64,000 nucleotides of DNA, taken from assembly GCF_024713975.1 (NCBI RefSeq), contig NC_091094.1, forward strand, positions 17,765,001 through 17,829,000, written 5' to 3'. The position numbers and the translations under genes were made by a program. The notes under the pieces were generated by a model. It was not told where the DNA came from. It made no database searches and worked only from the letters and a program-made list of their open reading frames with translations. Of this stretch, positions 1-10,240 are shown piece by piece. Position 1 is the first letter of the stretch. Each line of letters starts with the position of its first letter. Origin of the DNA: Paralichthys olivaceus (taxonomy: Eukaryota > Chordata > Actinopteri > Pleuronectiformes > Paralichthyidae).

Positions 1-2744
1 AATCACGTTTGCTCTTTAAATAAGGAAAACACATATTGTATGCCGCCTTTATCCATCAAATACTTATTGGGACATTTCACCAGAACCTAAATGTCCGTGG
101 ACAAAAACATTGAATTACAACCATGGCTGAGATATTTCTCTCATGACCAAGTTAGTGGACTATGTGGCATTGCAATCCCCAAATTCACAGCACATAGCAT
201 ATACAGCCATTTTTTCAGCTTTATCTCAGGATTAGATTAACATGAAAAGGAGCAACACATAACCTGACACAACTAAACCTGCAACAGAAGACAACCAAAG
301 ACCAAAAGAACCTGAAGTTCTGTAGTGTCGATGTCTAACATTTATAATTACCTCATTATTATATAGGGGTTGCAATTTGATTCCATTGTATATTCACATA
401 TACACAGCACTCACTGATGTTTAGTATCAGTTCCTGTAAATCATTTAAATCTATTTGTTGTTCCAGCTGGGAGCAGCAGCAGCAGCGGCTCTCCCTCCGA
501 AGAGGCTGGCTTCATTTAGCTGATGGAGCTATAGAGCTGTGTGCTGAGATATTATTACCCAAACCTGCTGCAACTACCCCAGAGCTGCAGCTCATTTATA
601 ATTCACAAGAGGACTGTAAATCTCCTGAGAGCGGAGGAGCACCCATCTATAATCAACTTCGCTATCTGATACTTCCCAGCTGAAAGCACCTCAAGTGGAA
701 TCAGCTCTGAGAACTCGCTGTTGTGACAGCGAGAGGTGAGTTTACACAACTCCACTCTGAAAATGAAATCCAAACTGTCACAACTGTGCAAATAGAAATA
801 CAACACTCACTTGTGAGAATGTGTTAAGGAGAATGTGAAGGAAAGGCTAAAGCAGATTTGTCCTTTTGTGAATATGTGTCAATAAATTTGAAGGATGACG
901 CTGGTCATTTTTTGTTTTGGTCAATCTACCCTGCATGAAACAACTAAACCCAACATGGTATCAGACAGTGTCTCAGTATTTTCAGACTTCAGTCTGTGCC
1001 TATCAGTCCCAAGACCTTTTGTTTCCACCCCTGTCTGTTGGTTGGTTGGTTTTGTGTTTGTGAGCAAGATTATACAAAACAACTCAACAGATTACTGTGA
1101 ACTTTGTTCAGAAAGAAATACAAACAGATTTGGTGGAGGATAAGGACATGGATCCATACAGACATCCAACAAAGAGATTAATGATGATGGAGGAAGATAA
1201 TATTACTCAAGTTACAGCTCTGTAGATGAGCTAATAAATAAATAACATATTCCAGTGGGACCTTCAAAAAGATTTGAGTCTTTTTTCTAATATTTGAGCA
1301 CCATCATCCAAGTTTTGATACATTCATCACGTCTCTGAAAGCATCGACCATTTTACAGTGTGGTGTAAAAAGGAAATGTGAGAGGATAGTTAGAGGATAG
1401 GCTACATTTATTTCCTATAGCACTAACTCTCTCACTTTATCTGTATGTATAATTCATTGATCTTGTAAACAATTTCCAGTGAATCATTTAGTAAACATGA
1501 TAGCAGCTAAGAACAAGTGTATTTTGATTCAGGCACTGTCTGTGATGCTTGTTATTTTTCATATTCCATCAGAGGAAAAGGTCTTACATGGATGCTTTAA
1601 TGAATACAGTTATATTTGTCTGTAAGGTTGGCACTGTGGTCAGATTAAATGTTTATAGATAAAATAGTAAGCTTGATTTACAGTGACCTGGTTTATTTGA
1701 AAGGGAATCAGTCTTTTATCACTGCAAGGCCATAATGGCATAAATAATCTGCCATGAATGGAAATTAATTTAAAATACTGACTCAGTACAGCCCATACCT
1801 CCACAGATGCCCAACATTTCCCTTAAAGTCTGCACACAATCCTTCAAGATCATTTGGACATAGTTTTGAAACAATTAAAGCTTCACATGAACATTATCTC
1901 AGCTATGCAGTGGTGCTAGATGGTTTGTAGCTGAATTTGTTACCACACAGCGGCTAAAAAAACTACCTCCTAATGATAAAACCACATTGAAATAGGCTAG
2001 ATCCAGATCTTCATTTGGATCCACACTAACAGAAGTTAATTATGTCCCACTGACCAACAAACAAGTGTTGTATATTTGGGTAGCGATGATGTGAAGATGA
2101 TGAAGGAATATCCGCTGACACCGTCTTGCTTGCAAAAAAGGTTTATTACAAGAAGTTCAGCATCAATACAAGCACTGCAGTCTGCCTGGAGAGAGATCCT
2201 GAGCCGATGTGAAGCTCTACTCTCTAACAGCTCCAACTCCTCTATTATATAAGAGAGTTGTCGTCGTAAACCTAAAGAAACATATCTGGTTCCCCTACAA
2301 GGACACCTTCTCTGTCTAAAAGAGAGAAGAGGGTGCCAGATTAAATTCAGAGCACTGGTTTGAGCCTTGACCTATTGACCTGATGCCCACACTTAGCTTT
2401 TCTCAGAAAACCTAAGCATGTGGACCTTCGGATCATCAGGATCTATGGACCTCAAACCCATCGATCAACTTCCTTCAAGAAAGAACACATGGCATTCCAG
2501 ACACCACACAAGTCAACAATCAAACAGACAGGAGGGCATTACCTTAGCGGAGGTAAAAATGTCAAAATATTTAAAGAAGCTTCAGAGCACACCTTCAGTT
2601 GAGGACCATCTGGACATCTCACTTTGTTAATCGATTCTTGCATCAGAATCCTGCCCTGATTTCATGTCACAGTTTAAACCTTTGTTACTGCCCACTTTTG
2701 TCAAATTACAAATAAACATGGTAAACCACATTTTTTATGTTGTC
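1..2744. other. intergenic, no gene recognised
   Basis: I see no protein or RNA gene here. The stretch is AT-rich with short chance ORFs. Around 2110-2290 there is a segment with a reverse-strand AATAAA and a mixed-composition block that could be a retroelement fragment, but no ends could be defined. Confidence 0.5.
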
Positions 2745-3052
2745 TGTGGAGAGGTGGTGCCGTATTTAGCATTGTTGCCTTGTAGCAAGAAGTTCTTGGT
2801 TCGAAACCCCGTCTTTCTGTGTAGATTTTGCGTGTTCTCCCAATGCCTATATGGATTTTATCCAGGTACTCTGCCCAAAGACATGCATGGGTTAGGTTAA
2901 TTTGAGAATTGACCGTAGATGTGACTGTGAGTACAAATGCCGTCCTCTCCAGCCTCTTGCCCAGTGTCAGCTGGAATAGGCAGCAGCCTCCCGCACCCCT
3001 CAAGAGGATAAGTGGTATAGAGGATGTAGGGTATATAGATGGATGGATGGAC
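2745..3052 (+). mobile_element. tRNA-derived SINE with L2-like 3' tail
   Basis: A Pol III B-box-like sequence GGTTCGAAACCC lies near 2798. It is followed by a body with blocks common in fish SINE/LINE tails (GTGTTCTCCC, AAAGACATGCATGGGTTAGG, GTGTCAGCTGGAATAGGC, AGAGGATAAGTGGTATAGA), and it ends in an ATGG tetranucleotide run. This layout (tRNA-like head, LINE-type tail, simple-repeat end) is that of a SINE. An antisense tail fragment of the same family is at 30572-30680. Family name not assigned. Confidence 0.75.
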
Positions 3053-4077
3053 AAGTACCAGACCCGACCTGACTGAATCTTTCTAATTTTATTTAATTGT
3101 ATGTCCAAATTAAGCTTCCTTCACTGATGAATTTTAATTTCATCCTGAACATGGCGATCTCGTTGTTTGGTTTCCCCACTGTCACCTAATCTCTTACGAC
3201 CTTGGCGCCCATAGCAATCAGTCTCTTTTTTCTGTGAAGATTCCTGTGTGAGTTGACCTTGTGACCAGCAGAGTGATAACAAGATACTTAATGTGCAGCT
3301 CTACATCGGCTGGATGGCCGTCTGTCATATAAATGTCTACACCCTTTTACAACCTTCTTCAGCTACAGGCTACGATCACAGTGTGTGTGTGTGTGCTCTC
3401 TGGATGCCCTGCAGATCACATGAGACCCTCACCTGCCTGCTCAGCTGTCCCTCATTCCCTAGCATAATTCCCAGTGCAGCCCTTCTTCACAGCAGACATT
3501 TCCACATGTTATAAATGTGTGGCACAAATGGCCATGGGGTCACAAGACAGTATGACAGTGAGCCAGGGTGCACAGTGAAGCATCTAAATGGAATTCAGGC
3601 ATCTTTAACTAAATCTACCACACAGAAACAGATGTTTCAAGGAACTTTAGGGGCCCGGGACAAAAGGGACCTGGGGTAGGCCGCACACAATTGGGGCCCC
3701 AGGCACTTGCCAGCTTTGCCTATAGTCTGTTGTAACACCCCTGCACTCCAGCACGGATTAAACTTACACCTGGCACAGAAAGTGAGATGAAGCTGCATGG
3801 TTTCACTGTCACTGTCCTCAGGCTGATGTGATCATGGCTCCCAAGCAAAAGACAGGTGAGATCAACATGAGATGGAATCAACTGTAAAGACTTCACATAA
3901 TTGGTTTCAGTGCTTCATGATAACATACATCCTATGAGTGTTGTTATTCAGCTCAGCAGGATTCAAAGCTGTTTACGTTAACCACTTGCTGAGAGCACTG
4001 CACTAAACTCCCCATATTGATCCTCTCACACGCTTCTGCATTCACATCACGTCCCAGGCTAAAGACTGCTGCAGCTG

Positions 4078-4078
<1 letters not shown>

Positions 4079-4106
<28 letters not shown>
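4079..4106. repeat. (CA)n microsatellite
   Basis: About 14 uninterrupted CA units, seen directly. Likely polymorphic in length. Confidence 0.95.
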
Positions 4107-4108
<2 letters not shown>

Positions 4109-4357
4109 GAGCATTTGCCCTGTCCTTCACAAGAGTAATAAGATGGACCAGGAGGACGAGCTTCATCATTAAAGACATCATGGCACTGAAAGAGCAATCG
4201 CCTGTTAATGTGCATTGAAAGCAAAGAGATGGTAAAGAAAAAAGAGAACAATCAACCATTCTCATCCTCCTCCCAGATGTTTAGCTATTCTGCATGACAA
4301 TCAATGTGTTTAACAGATCATGGTTATACACCTCCTCTTCTTCTTCTTCTTCTTCTC

Positions 4358-4710
4358 ATTATCAACTCTGACAAGGAGGATATGTTTACATCTGCGTTTG
4401 ATTTTTTGAGAATTAGCAGGGTTGGGCAGAAAGTACTTGACCAATTTCGGAAGGATGTGGTATGAATCAGGGAAGGACCCAATACATTTTTGGCACGGAT
4501 CCACAAATGTATTTTCCACTTAAACATTGTGAGGTAGAACGTTTTTTTGACATTCATTATGAATAAATATCATATATTTTGGAGATAATATTTATGAGTG
4601 AGTGAAATTTGGTGCAGATCCAAATAAAAGTCTGGATCTAGTGAACTTAAATGTGGTTGCATTAGGGGGATATTAGGCCTTGGCAGAGGTATTCGCTCAA
4701 GTGAGTGTCT
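4358..4710. repeat. dispersed transposon-like repeat, longest copy
   Basis: It begins with a CAAGGAGGATATGTTT block, passes through a pyrimidine-rich middle with TTAAACATTGTGAGGTAGAACG, and ends in GGTGCAGATCCAAATAAA then AGGCCTTGGCAGAGGTATTCGCTC. Related blocks recur at 15330-15585, 32075-32205, 33615-33665 and 41205-41240. I recall this as a common interspersed element in percomorph genomes but cannot name the family. Confidence 0.65.
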
Positions 4711-5170
4711 TGCTAGTAGTAGTATTATTATCATCATTATTATCATTATGCAGATTATTTTATACCTGGGGCGGGGCCAGTATATAAATACTCCCTTATG
4801 AACAATACTAACAACAAATATGACCACTTGTTAAGACTTGTTATTATTGCGTAAGCTTTTTCAAAGTGCAAAATGTGCTTGAACAAGGAAAACGTTTCAA
4901 AATATATATTCAATGATGGCTTTGCTCAAAGCTATGGAGCTATAGACATACTTAGCCCTTCTATGTAAATTTAGAAAAACCCTTGATCCGCCACTGTATA
5001 TACACACACATCGATGTTGACCCATAATTTACACATTTCTATTTTGGTTATTTTACTTTTGAATTTTTTTATTTTTATAATGTTATAGTCTCTATTATTA
5101 TGGTTATAGAATATTTCATACACTGTTATCAAGCTGTAGTCTTTATAATATTATGGTCACGTGAGTTCTG

Positions 5171-5507
5171 TACTAGTGTTACTGTAAATAGAGGGCTGGT
5201 GTTGAATGTGACACCCCCCCCTGCTCTGCTGTGCAGCTCGCGCCCCTCAGATCATCATCACATGGTTTCCTCGTCACCGAGCACCGTGTGTGTCCGGAGG
5301 AGGATGACAGACAGGAGGGACCAGTGAGCACCGCGGATCTGCTGCTGCTGCTGCTGCTTCTGCGATGAAGAGGAGGATGACGGTGTCCTGTGGCGGATCA
5401 TCTCCGAGACTGGGCCGCTGAAGACCCCCGCACCCAAACCAACCCTCCTCCTCCTCCTCCTCGTTCCTCCTCCTCTGTTCGGATCTTTGGAAACCGGCAG
5501 TAAACAG
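5171..5507 (+). promoter_or_regulatory. amigo1 promoter / non-coding exon 1
   Basis: A locally GC- and CpG-rich block in AT-rich surroundings, with a (CTG)n run near 5341-5359 and a (CCT)n run near 5444-5461. It ends in a consensus donor (CAG then GTAAAG) at 5507/5508. The matching acceptor (CCCCACAG) lies at 5808-5815, just 5' of the coding exon, so this is most likely the 5' UTR exon with the core promoter. The transcription start cannot be placed from sequence. Two short upstream ORFs lie inside (5304-5327 and 5365-5421). Confidence 0.65.
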
Positions 5508-5876
5508 GTAAAGCAGCCGCGGGTGGGACGCTTCAGTCAGCTTGGACTAATGTTAAATCAGAGACAGAGGGAGGTGATGGGAAGAAGCGACTGGAACAAA
5601 CGTGTATGTTAGTTATCGTTTGGTATTAATTTAATGGCTTGATTTATGACAGTCATTGATTGATTGTATTTTCTGCTGAGCAGCCTGCGGGTCACTGTTT
5701 TGACCCGCAGGCTGCTGCAGTGCACCTGCAGTCATCTCATTCTGCAGCTTCATTATGTCACATAGTCCTCATAGCAGAGATGACTTACATTTGTTTTTTA
5801 AATATGTCCCCACAGCTTCACAGCTCTCCACTGTGACGACTGGGTGCAGCAGGTCCACACAGTTTGTTATCCTGAC

Positions 5877-7406
5877 ATGATGGGGGACTCCCTCTGTGTT
5901 TCCCACCGCACGGCCGAGGCAGTGCACAGAACGAGGAGCTTTATTACGGTTCTGCCTTTTGCTTTGCTGCTACCAACTGTAAGAGTCAGTGCACAGTTAA
6001 TGGGAGGCCCCCTGGACTGCCACAAGACCTGTGTTTGCGCCAGCAACATCATTAGCTGCTCCAATACGAACCTAACCAATGTCCCCATCGCTCTTCCAGA
6101 ATACACAGCCGTCCTTGACCTCAGCTTCAACTCCATCACTAAGCTCCGTGCAGAGTGGACCTCCATCAATCTCGGCAGACTGCACACTTTATTGCTCAAC
6201 AACAACGGCCTTACTTTTCTCTCCTCTGAGGCGTTTATCTATGTGACTAAGGTTCACTACCTGGACCTTTCGTCCAATCGCCTCCGCCTGCTGGATGAGA
6301 TCATCTTTGAGCCGCTGGAGCAGCTGAAGGTGCTGCTGCTTTACAACAACTGCATCTCTCAGATCGATCGCTCTGCTTTCTCGAGCCTCATCCAGCTGCA
6401 GAAGCTCTACCTGAGCCACAACTCAATCTCACGCTTCCCCCTGGAGCTGGTGAAGGAGCGGAGCCGGCTGGAAACTCTCAGACTGCTGGATGTTTCCTCC
6501 AACCGCATCAAAGTCCTGCCCTTGCACGAGCTTCAGGCCCTGCCCGCCTGGATCAAGAATGGTCTGTACTTCCACAACAACTCTTTGCCCTGCAGTTGTG
6601 AGCTGTATGAAGTGGTGGCACGCTGGAACCTCAAGGAGCTCAGCTCCGCTGTTGACTTCAGGAGCAGCCACACTTGTGTGTTACCAGGGCAGCAGAAAGA
6701 GAAAATGGCCATACTGGATCTCAACAAGGTCCATTTGAACTGCAGTGAGGCCAAAATTATGGACGAAAAAGCTTATCTGGAGCAGTTCCTGGTGCTGGAC
6801 TGTGATGCCAGGCAGAAAAACATGACTAAGCGCTGGACACTGCCTGGAAACATCCCACTGTCTGCAAACAAGACTGCTGTGATCAATCATGACGGCAACC
6901 TCCAGATCGGGCCCCTGAGTGTAGAGGACTCTGGGGTCTACACCTGTTATGCCACAAGTGACTTCCTCAACGAGACGCTGTATGTGACTGTAGTGGTGTT
7001 TAACTCCACCATGACTGGTGGCCTGGAGAACCTAAAAACGGCCTACACCACCCTCGTAGCATGTCTGGTCAGTGTCGTTATGGTTCTCATCTACCTCTAC
7101 CTCACACCCTGCCGCTGTTGTCCGGGTCAGGGCCTGGAGAAGAACGACCCCAATGACAGCCTCCGTTCTTCAACTGTCAGTGTGTCTCAAGCACACAAAG
7201 ACACGGGGCAAGAGGGAGTGGAAGGGGGAGGATTTAGCTACAGACATGTGGGCTTCCCGGATATCAAGGACCAGATGGAGCAGAATGGGAGGTTGAATCC
7301 AATAGGTGAGGAGGACGAGGAGTGGCACGGGGAGAGTAAGGAGAGAAGGAGGTCTGACGCAGAGTCGGTCAGCTCCGTGTGCTCTGATACCCCCATGGTG
7401 GTGTGA
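5877..7406 (+). CDS. amigo1: AMIGO1, amphoterin-induced LRR/Ig adhesion protein
   Basis: Single-exon CDS of 509 aa (human AMIGO1 about 493). AMIGO1 is a type I neuronal membrane protein that mediates homophilic adhesion and neurite outgrowth and is known as an auxiliary subunit of Kv2.1 channels. Visible order: hydrophobic signal segment (about 21-39), cysteine-flanked LRRNT (about 48-70), six leucine-rich repeats (about 77-215), LRRCT (about 230-290), one C2-type Ig domain with Cys309 and Cys357 (DSGVYTCYA), TM helix (about 391-410), cysteine-rich juxtamembrane PCRCC, and an acidic/serine-rich tail ending SDTPMVV, closely like the AMIGO1 tail. The start is the ATG at 5877 (a second ATG is at 5880); in-frame sequence upstream has no ATG before the acceptor at 5815. 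Several N-x-S/T sites lie in the ectodomain. The AMIGO1 rather than AMIGO2/3 call rests on the C-terminus and on neighbours. Confidence 0.93.
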   Translation: MMGDSLCVSHRTAEAVHRTRSFITVLPFALLLPTVRVSAQLMGGPLDCHKTCVCASNIISCSNTNLTNVPIALPEYTAVLDLSFNSITKLRAEWTSINLGRLHTLLLNNNGLTFLSSEAFIYVTKVHYLDLSSNRLRLLDEIIFEPLEQLKVLLLYNNCISQIDRSAFSSLIQLQKLYLSHNSISRFPLELVKERSRLETLRLLDVSSNRIKVLPLHELQALPAWIKNGLYFHNNSLPCSCELYEVVARWNLKELSSAVDFRSSHTCVLPGQQKEKMAILDLNKVHLNCSEAKIMDEKAYLEQFLVLDCDARQKNMTKRWTLPGNIPLSANKTAVINHDGNLQIGPLSVEDSGVYTCYATSDFLNETLYVTVVVFNSTMTGGLENLKTAYTTLVACLVSVVMVLIYLYLTPCRCCPGQGLEKNDPNDSLRSSTVSVSQAHKDTGQEGVEGGGFSYRHVGFPDIKDQMEQNGRLNPIGEEDEEWHGESKERRRSDAESVSSVCSDTPMVV

Positions 7407-10240
7407 CAGCTTCATCCATACGGCTGCCCCACAGATGAATGTGTGCAGGATTCAAACATTAGCATATTCCAAACAAAGCCAGAGCTCTGTCTCTCATGAT
7501 CAGCGACAAAGTTTCAGTAGCATGTATCATTGATTTAAAAAAAAAAGAAAGATTATCTGTGCAGTGTAAAAAAAAATACCCCAAAGCATTCTGTTAATGC
7601 CTAAAGATATTTAGCTAAAATTGTTTATGACCTAAATTTATTTTGACATTGCAAGAGTGGCATTTTTGAAGACAATTTCATTGCAAATTATCGTTTCAAG
7701 ATGGCAACTATTGCTTTTATTGGCTGAACCTGCAAGGAATCACTTTGCAAGTTGTAACAATGAGTTTGAATTTTGTTTTCACTTAAGTCCCTGAGAGAGA
7801 AAAAAAGTTGCCATCAGCACCAATTATTGAAAGCATGAAAACATGATTGATGTTATTCCTCAGTTTAACTTCTGAATCTCCAGAGGCTGCACGTTAAATT
7901 AAAGTTATACAGCTTTTTTTATGCACTGCAAATCTTGGCACGACAAATATTAATGTTGGACAGAAGCTGCTGCTTGATATAGAAACAAATATAAATGTGA
8001 TTATTTCTTCTTTATTTTACATTCCTGTTTGGTTTGGTCAGCACTTACAGGACACAATACTGTAAAGATTACCTTTATGCATTTTTATTATTTTAAATTA
8101 TTTTAGATTTAGTGCTCCAGTTGAAGTGCTTTTGATTCCTTAAACCTTGTATACAGGTCTGTTTTAAAAACAAACAGATTATATCTATTGTTGTGGCAGT
8201 TATTCCCGTTGATCATTGACCTCATAAACACTGTAGGTATTAGTGAAACTGATATCTAACTGTTTACATCAATATAAACAACTACTTACTATTTACAGAC
8301 AAATTTACATTAATATTAAGTCAAGCATTTATGTCACTAATATTATAACGTTACATTCCAGATGCACTGACAAAATATTGAACAAAGGGACATATTTTAA
8401 TATTGATGAGATCTAAGGTGCAGAACACCGTGCAAAGAGGAAGTAAACAGACCTGACAGTGGATTCAGAGAGTCTGCAGAGATGGTTTCCAGTTTAAAAA
8501 ATATACCCATTGTAATAAACTGAAGCTCATTTAAACCACATTTCACAAGGCAACAAAGATGTTCTCTGTTAATGCAGCTGCTGGCGACAGATTTCAGCCT
8601 CGCATCTCTGGTACAGAGGTTCCCAGTCTGTTCTGCTTTTGACCCCGTAACACAATCCAGCAACTAGTAATTACAGGACGTACGAGTTGTAATTAATCTA
8701 ATCAGAGTGATTTTCCCTTCTCAGATTGCTTGACCTGAGTCATTTTTAGAGGCCTGAAGAGGCAAAACCAGTCAATGTTTCACAAGAAAGAGCCAATGAT
8801 TAGAGAAAAGTCTGAAGAATTAGAATAATTTTAAAGATAATAATGTTTTGTTTTTTTTATATTTCACTACACTAATCATTGTACAGGGCCTCATACACTT
8901 ATCTCAAGATCCCTTGTGGAGGTCTGGACAGCCGGGTTGTGAACCACTGATCTAGTTTGAACATTTTTAAAAAGGTTAATCATGATTAAAAACATTATAA
9001 TGACAAATTCATGTTTGGGCTAGAATTTCAAATATAAAATCCACTGTTATATTGCTGTTAAGATTATATGTTGTGAGAATGGCATCCAGACAAGTAACAT
9101 AAACATACACCCTGCCATACTGGATAGTTAATAGCAGCCAGGCAGGAAGAGCCGTACAGGAGAGACAACTGAGAGTGAGTACCATCTATTGAATGCTTCT
9201 GGGCATTAGTGCCCAACCCAGAGCAAATCAGCAAATGCCAGCCAGCCAGAAGTCTCATAAACACAGTCAGGAATAGCAGCTTGTAGCACGGCCGCACACA
9301 GGCAGCCTGACACAGCTGAAATGTAAATATAGAAGTCACACTTTTCAAGCACATCTACATTTTAGTTCAATCGAAAACGCCTTCATTATAATGATGGTGT
9401 CGATACAGAAGTTGTTTTCCATTTGGTATAAACACATGCATCACGGTGATGTGTCACAAAACTGAAGTGAATTAACTTAAACTCAAAACTTAAAATCAAA
9501 CACCCCTAGATAATGGATGTAGCAATGGACAGTGCTTTTATTTTGAAAGAACAATATTGTTATCCTCTCAGTTTTCTTGGTGCTTTTTCAAAATAATTTA
9601 GGTGAATCCTCACCTTCATTTAAAGTGTATGGAACTGTCTGATTGTATAATAATGTAGCTTAACATGCTGAAAAACCTTATTAACCTAGATCTCTCAGAG
9701 GGACACATCTACTCTATGCTAATGTACATATTTCTCTTAAAACCAAAGATTTAGTTGCAAACATACATTGATAACCTACATGTTCAGTGTTTACAGTCAG
9801 TACGGTTATACTGTCTTTACCATGTTGAGCTTACATACTGTATATGTCTGTGTTAAGACACAAACTTATGTTTTAATATATGCAATCCTGTATAAAGACA
9901 GGTGTTAAATTGTTGCTGTATTGTACATTGTCTGTTAATGTATTGATCCTGTATTTCGTAAACTACATGTCAACCAAGTGTGAGTGGCATTAATATATTA
10001 ATGAATGAATCCGTCAGAGCTGCAGATCATTGAAAAGAAATACATTGATAGCCTACCACAATTGTCTTTCTATTAAATTTGTTCAAGTGTTAATGTTTCC
10101 TCTAATTTGATTTTAATTAGTTATTTGATGCTTTACAAATGGGGTGTAATACAATGATTGAGAGCTGAGCCTGACTCCCAATGGGTGGAGCCTGTAGGTT
10201 ATGTGTGATGTGTTAATAAACTTTAAAGGTGCTTGTAGGT
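7407..10240 (+). other. probable amigo1 3' UTR
   Basis: AT-rich, gene-free sequence after the amigo1 stop. Candidate poly(A) signals AATAAA are at 8514-8519 and 10215-10220; the second is followed by a GT-rich stretch, as expected for a functional site. A degenerate hAT-type element lies inside at 8614-8949. The UTR end is inferred, not proven. Confidence 0.45.
8614..8949. mobile_element. degenerate non-autonomous hAT-like element
   Basis: The left end reads CAGAGGTTCCCAG and the right end, reverse-complemented, CAGTGGTTCACAA. The 336 bp length nearly equals that of a better preserved relative at 57227-57559. Internal blocks (GACCCC near the left, a GGAGGTC block near the right) are shared. 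No open reading frame for a transposase is present. The putative 8-bp target duplications are weak (5 of 8 match). Confidence 0.55.

Larger units (their letters stand above)
3053..5170. other. intergenic upstream of amigo1, with repeat relics
   Basis: No gene recognised. It holds a (CA)14 tract at 4079-4106, a CTT-rich tract near 4332-4356, and a dispersed repeat copy at 4358-4710. A possible transposon remnant rich in GGGGCCC-type words lies near 3650-3720. Confidence 0.5.

Noticed and set aside
2785-2815. A tRNA gene around the B-box-like GGTTCGAAACCC
   Set aside because: No paired acceptor or anticodon arms could be drawn and the sequence runs on into a LINE-type tail; it is a SINE head.
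5844-5876. In-frame extension of amigo1 by 11 codons from a GTG
   Set aside because: GTG is not a usual vertebrate start; ATG at 5877 directly precedes the signal-peptide region.
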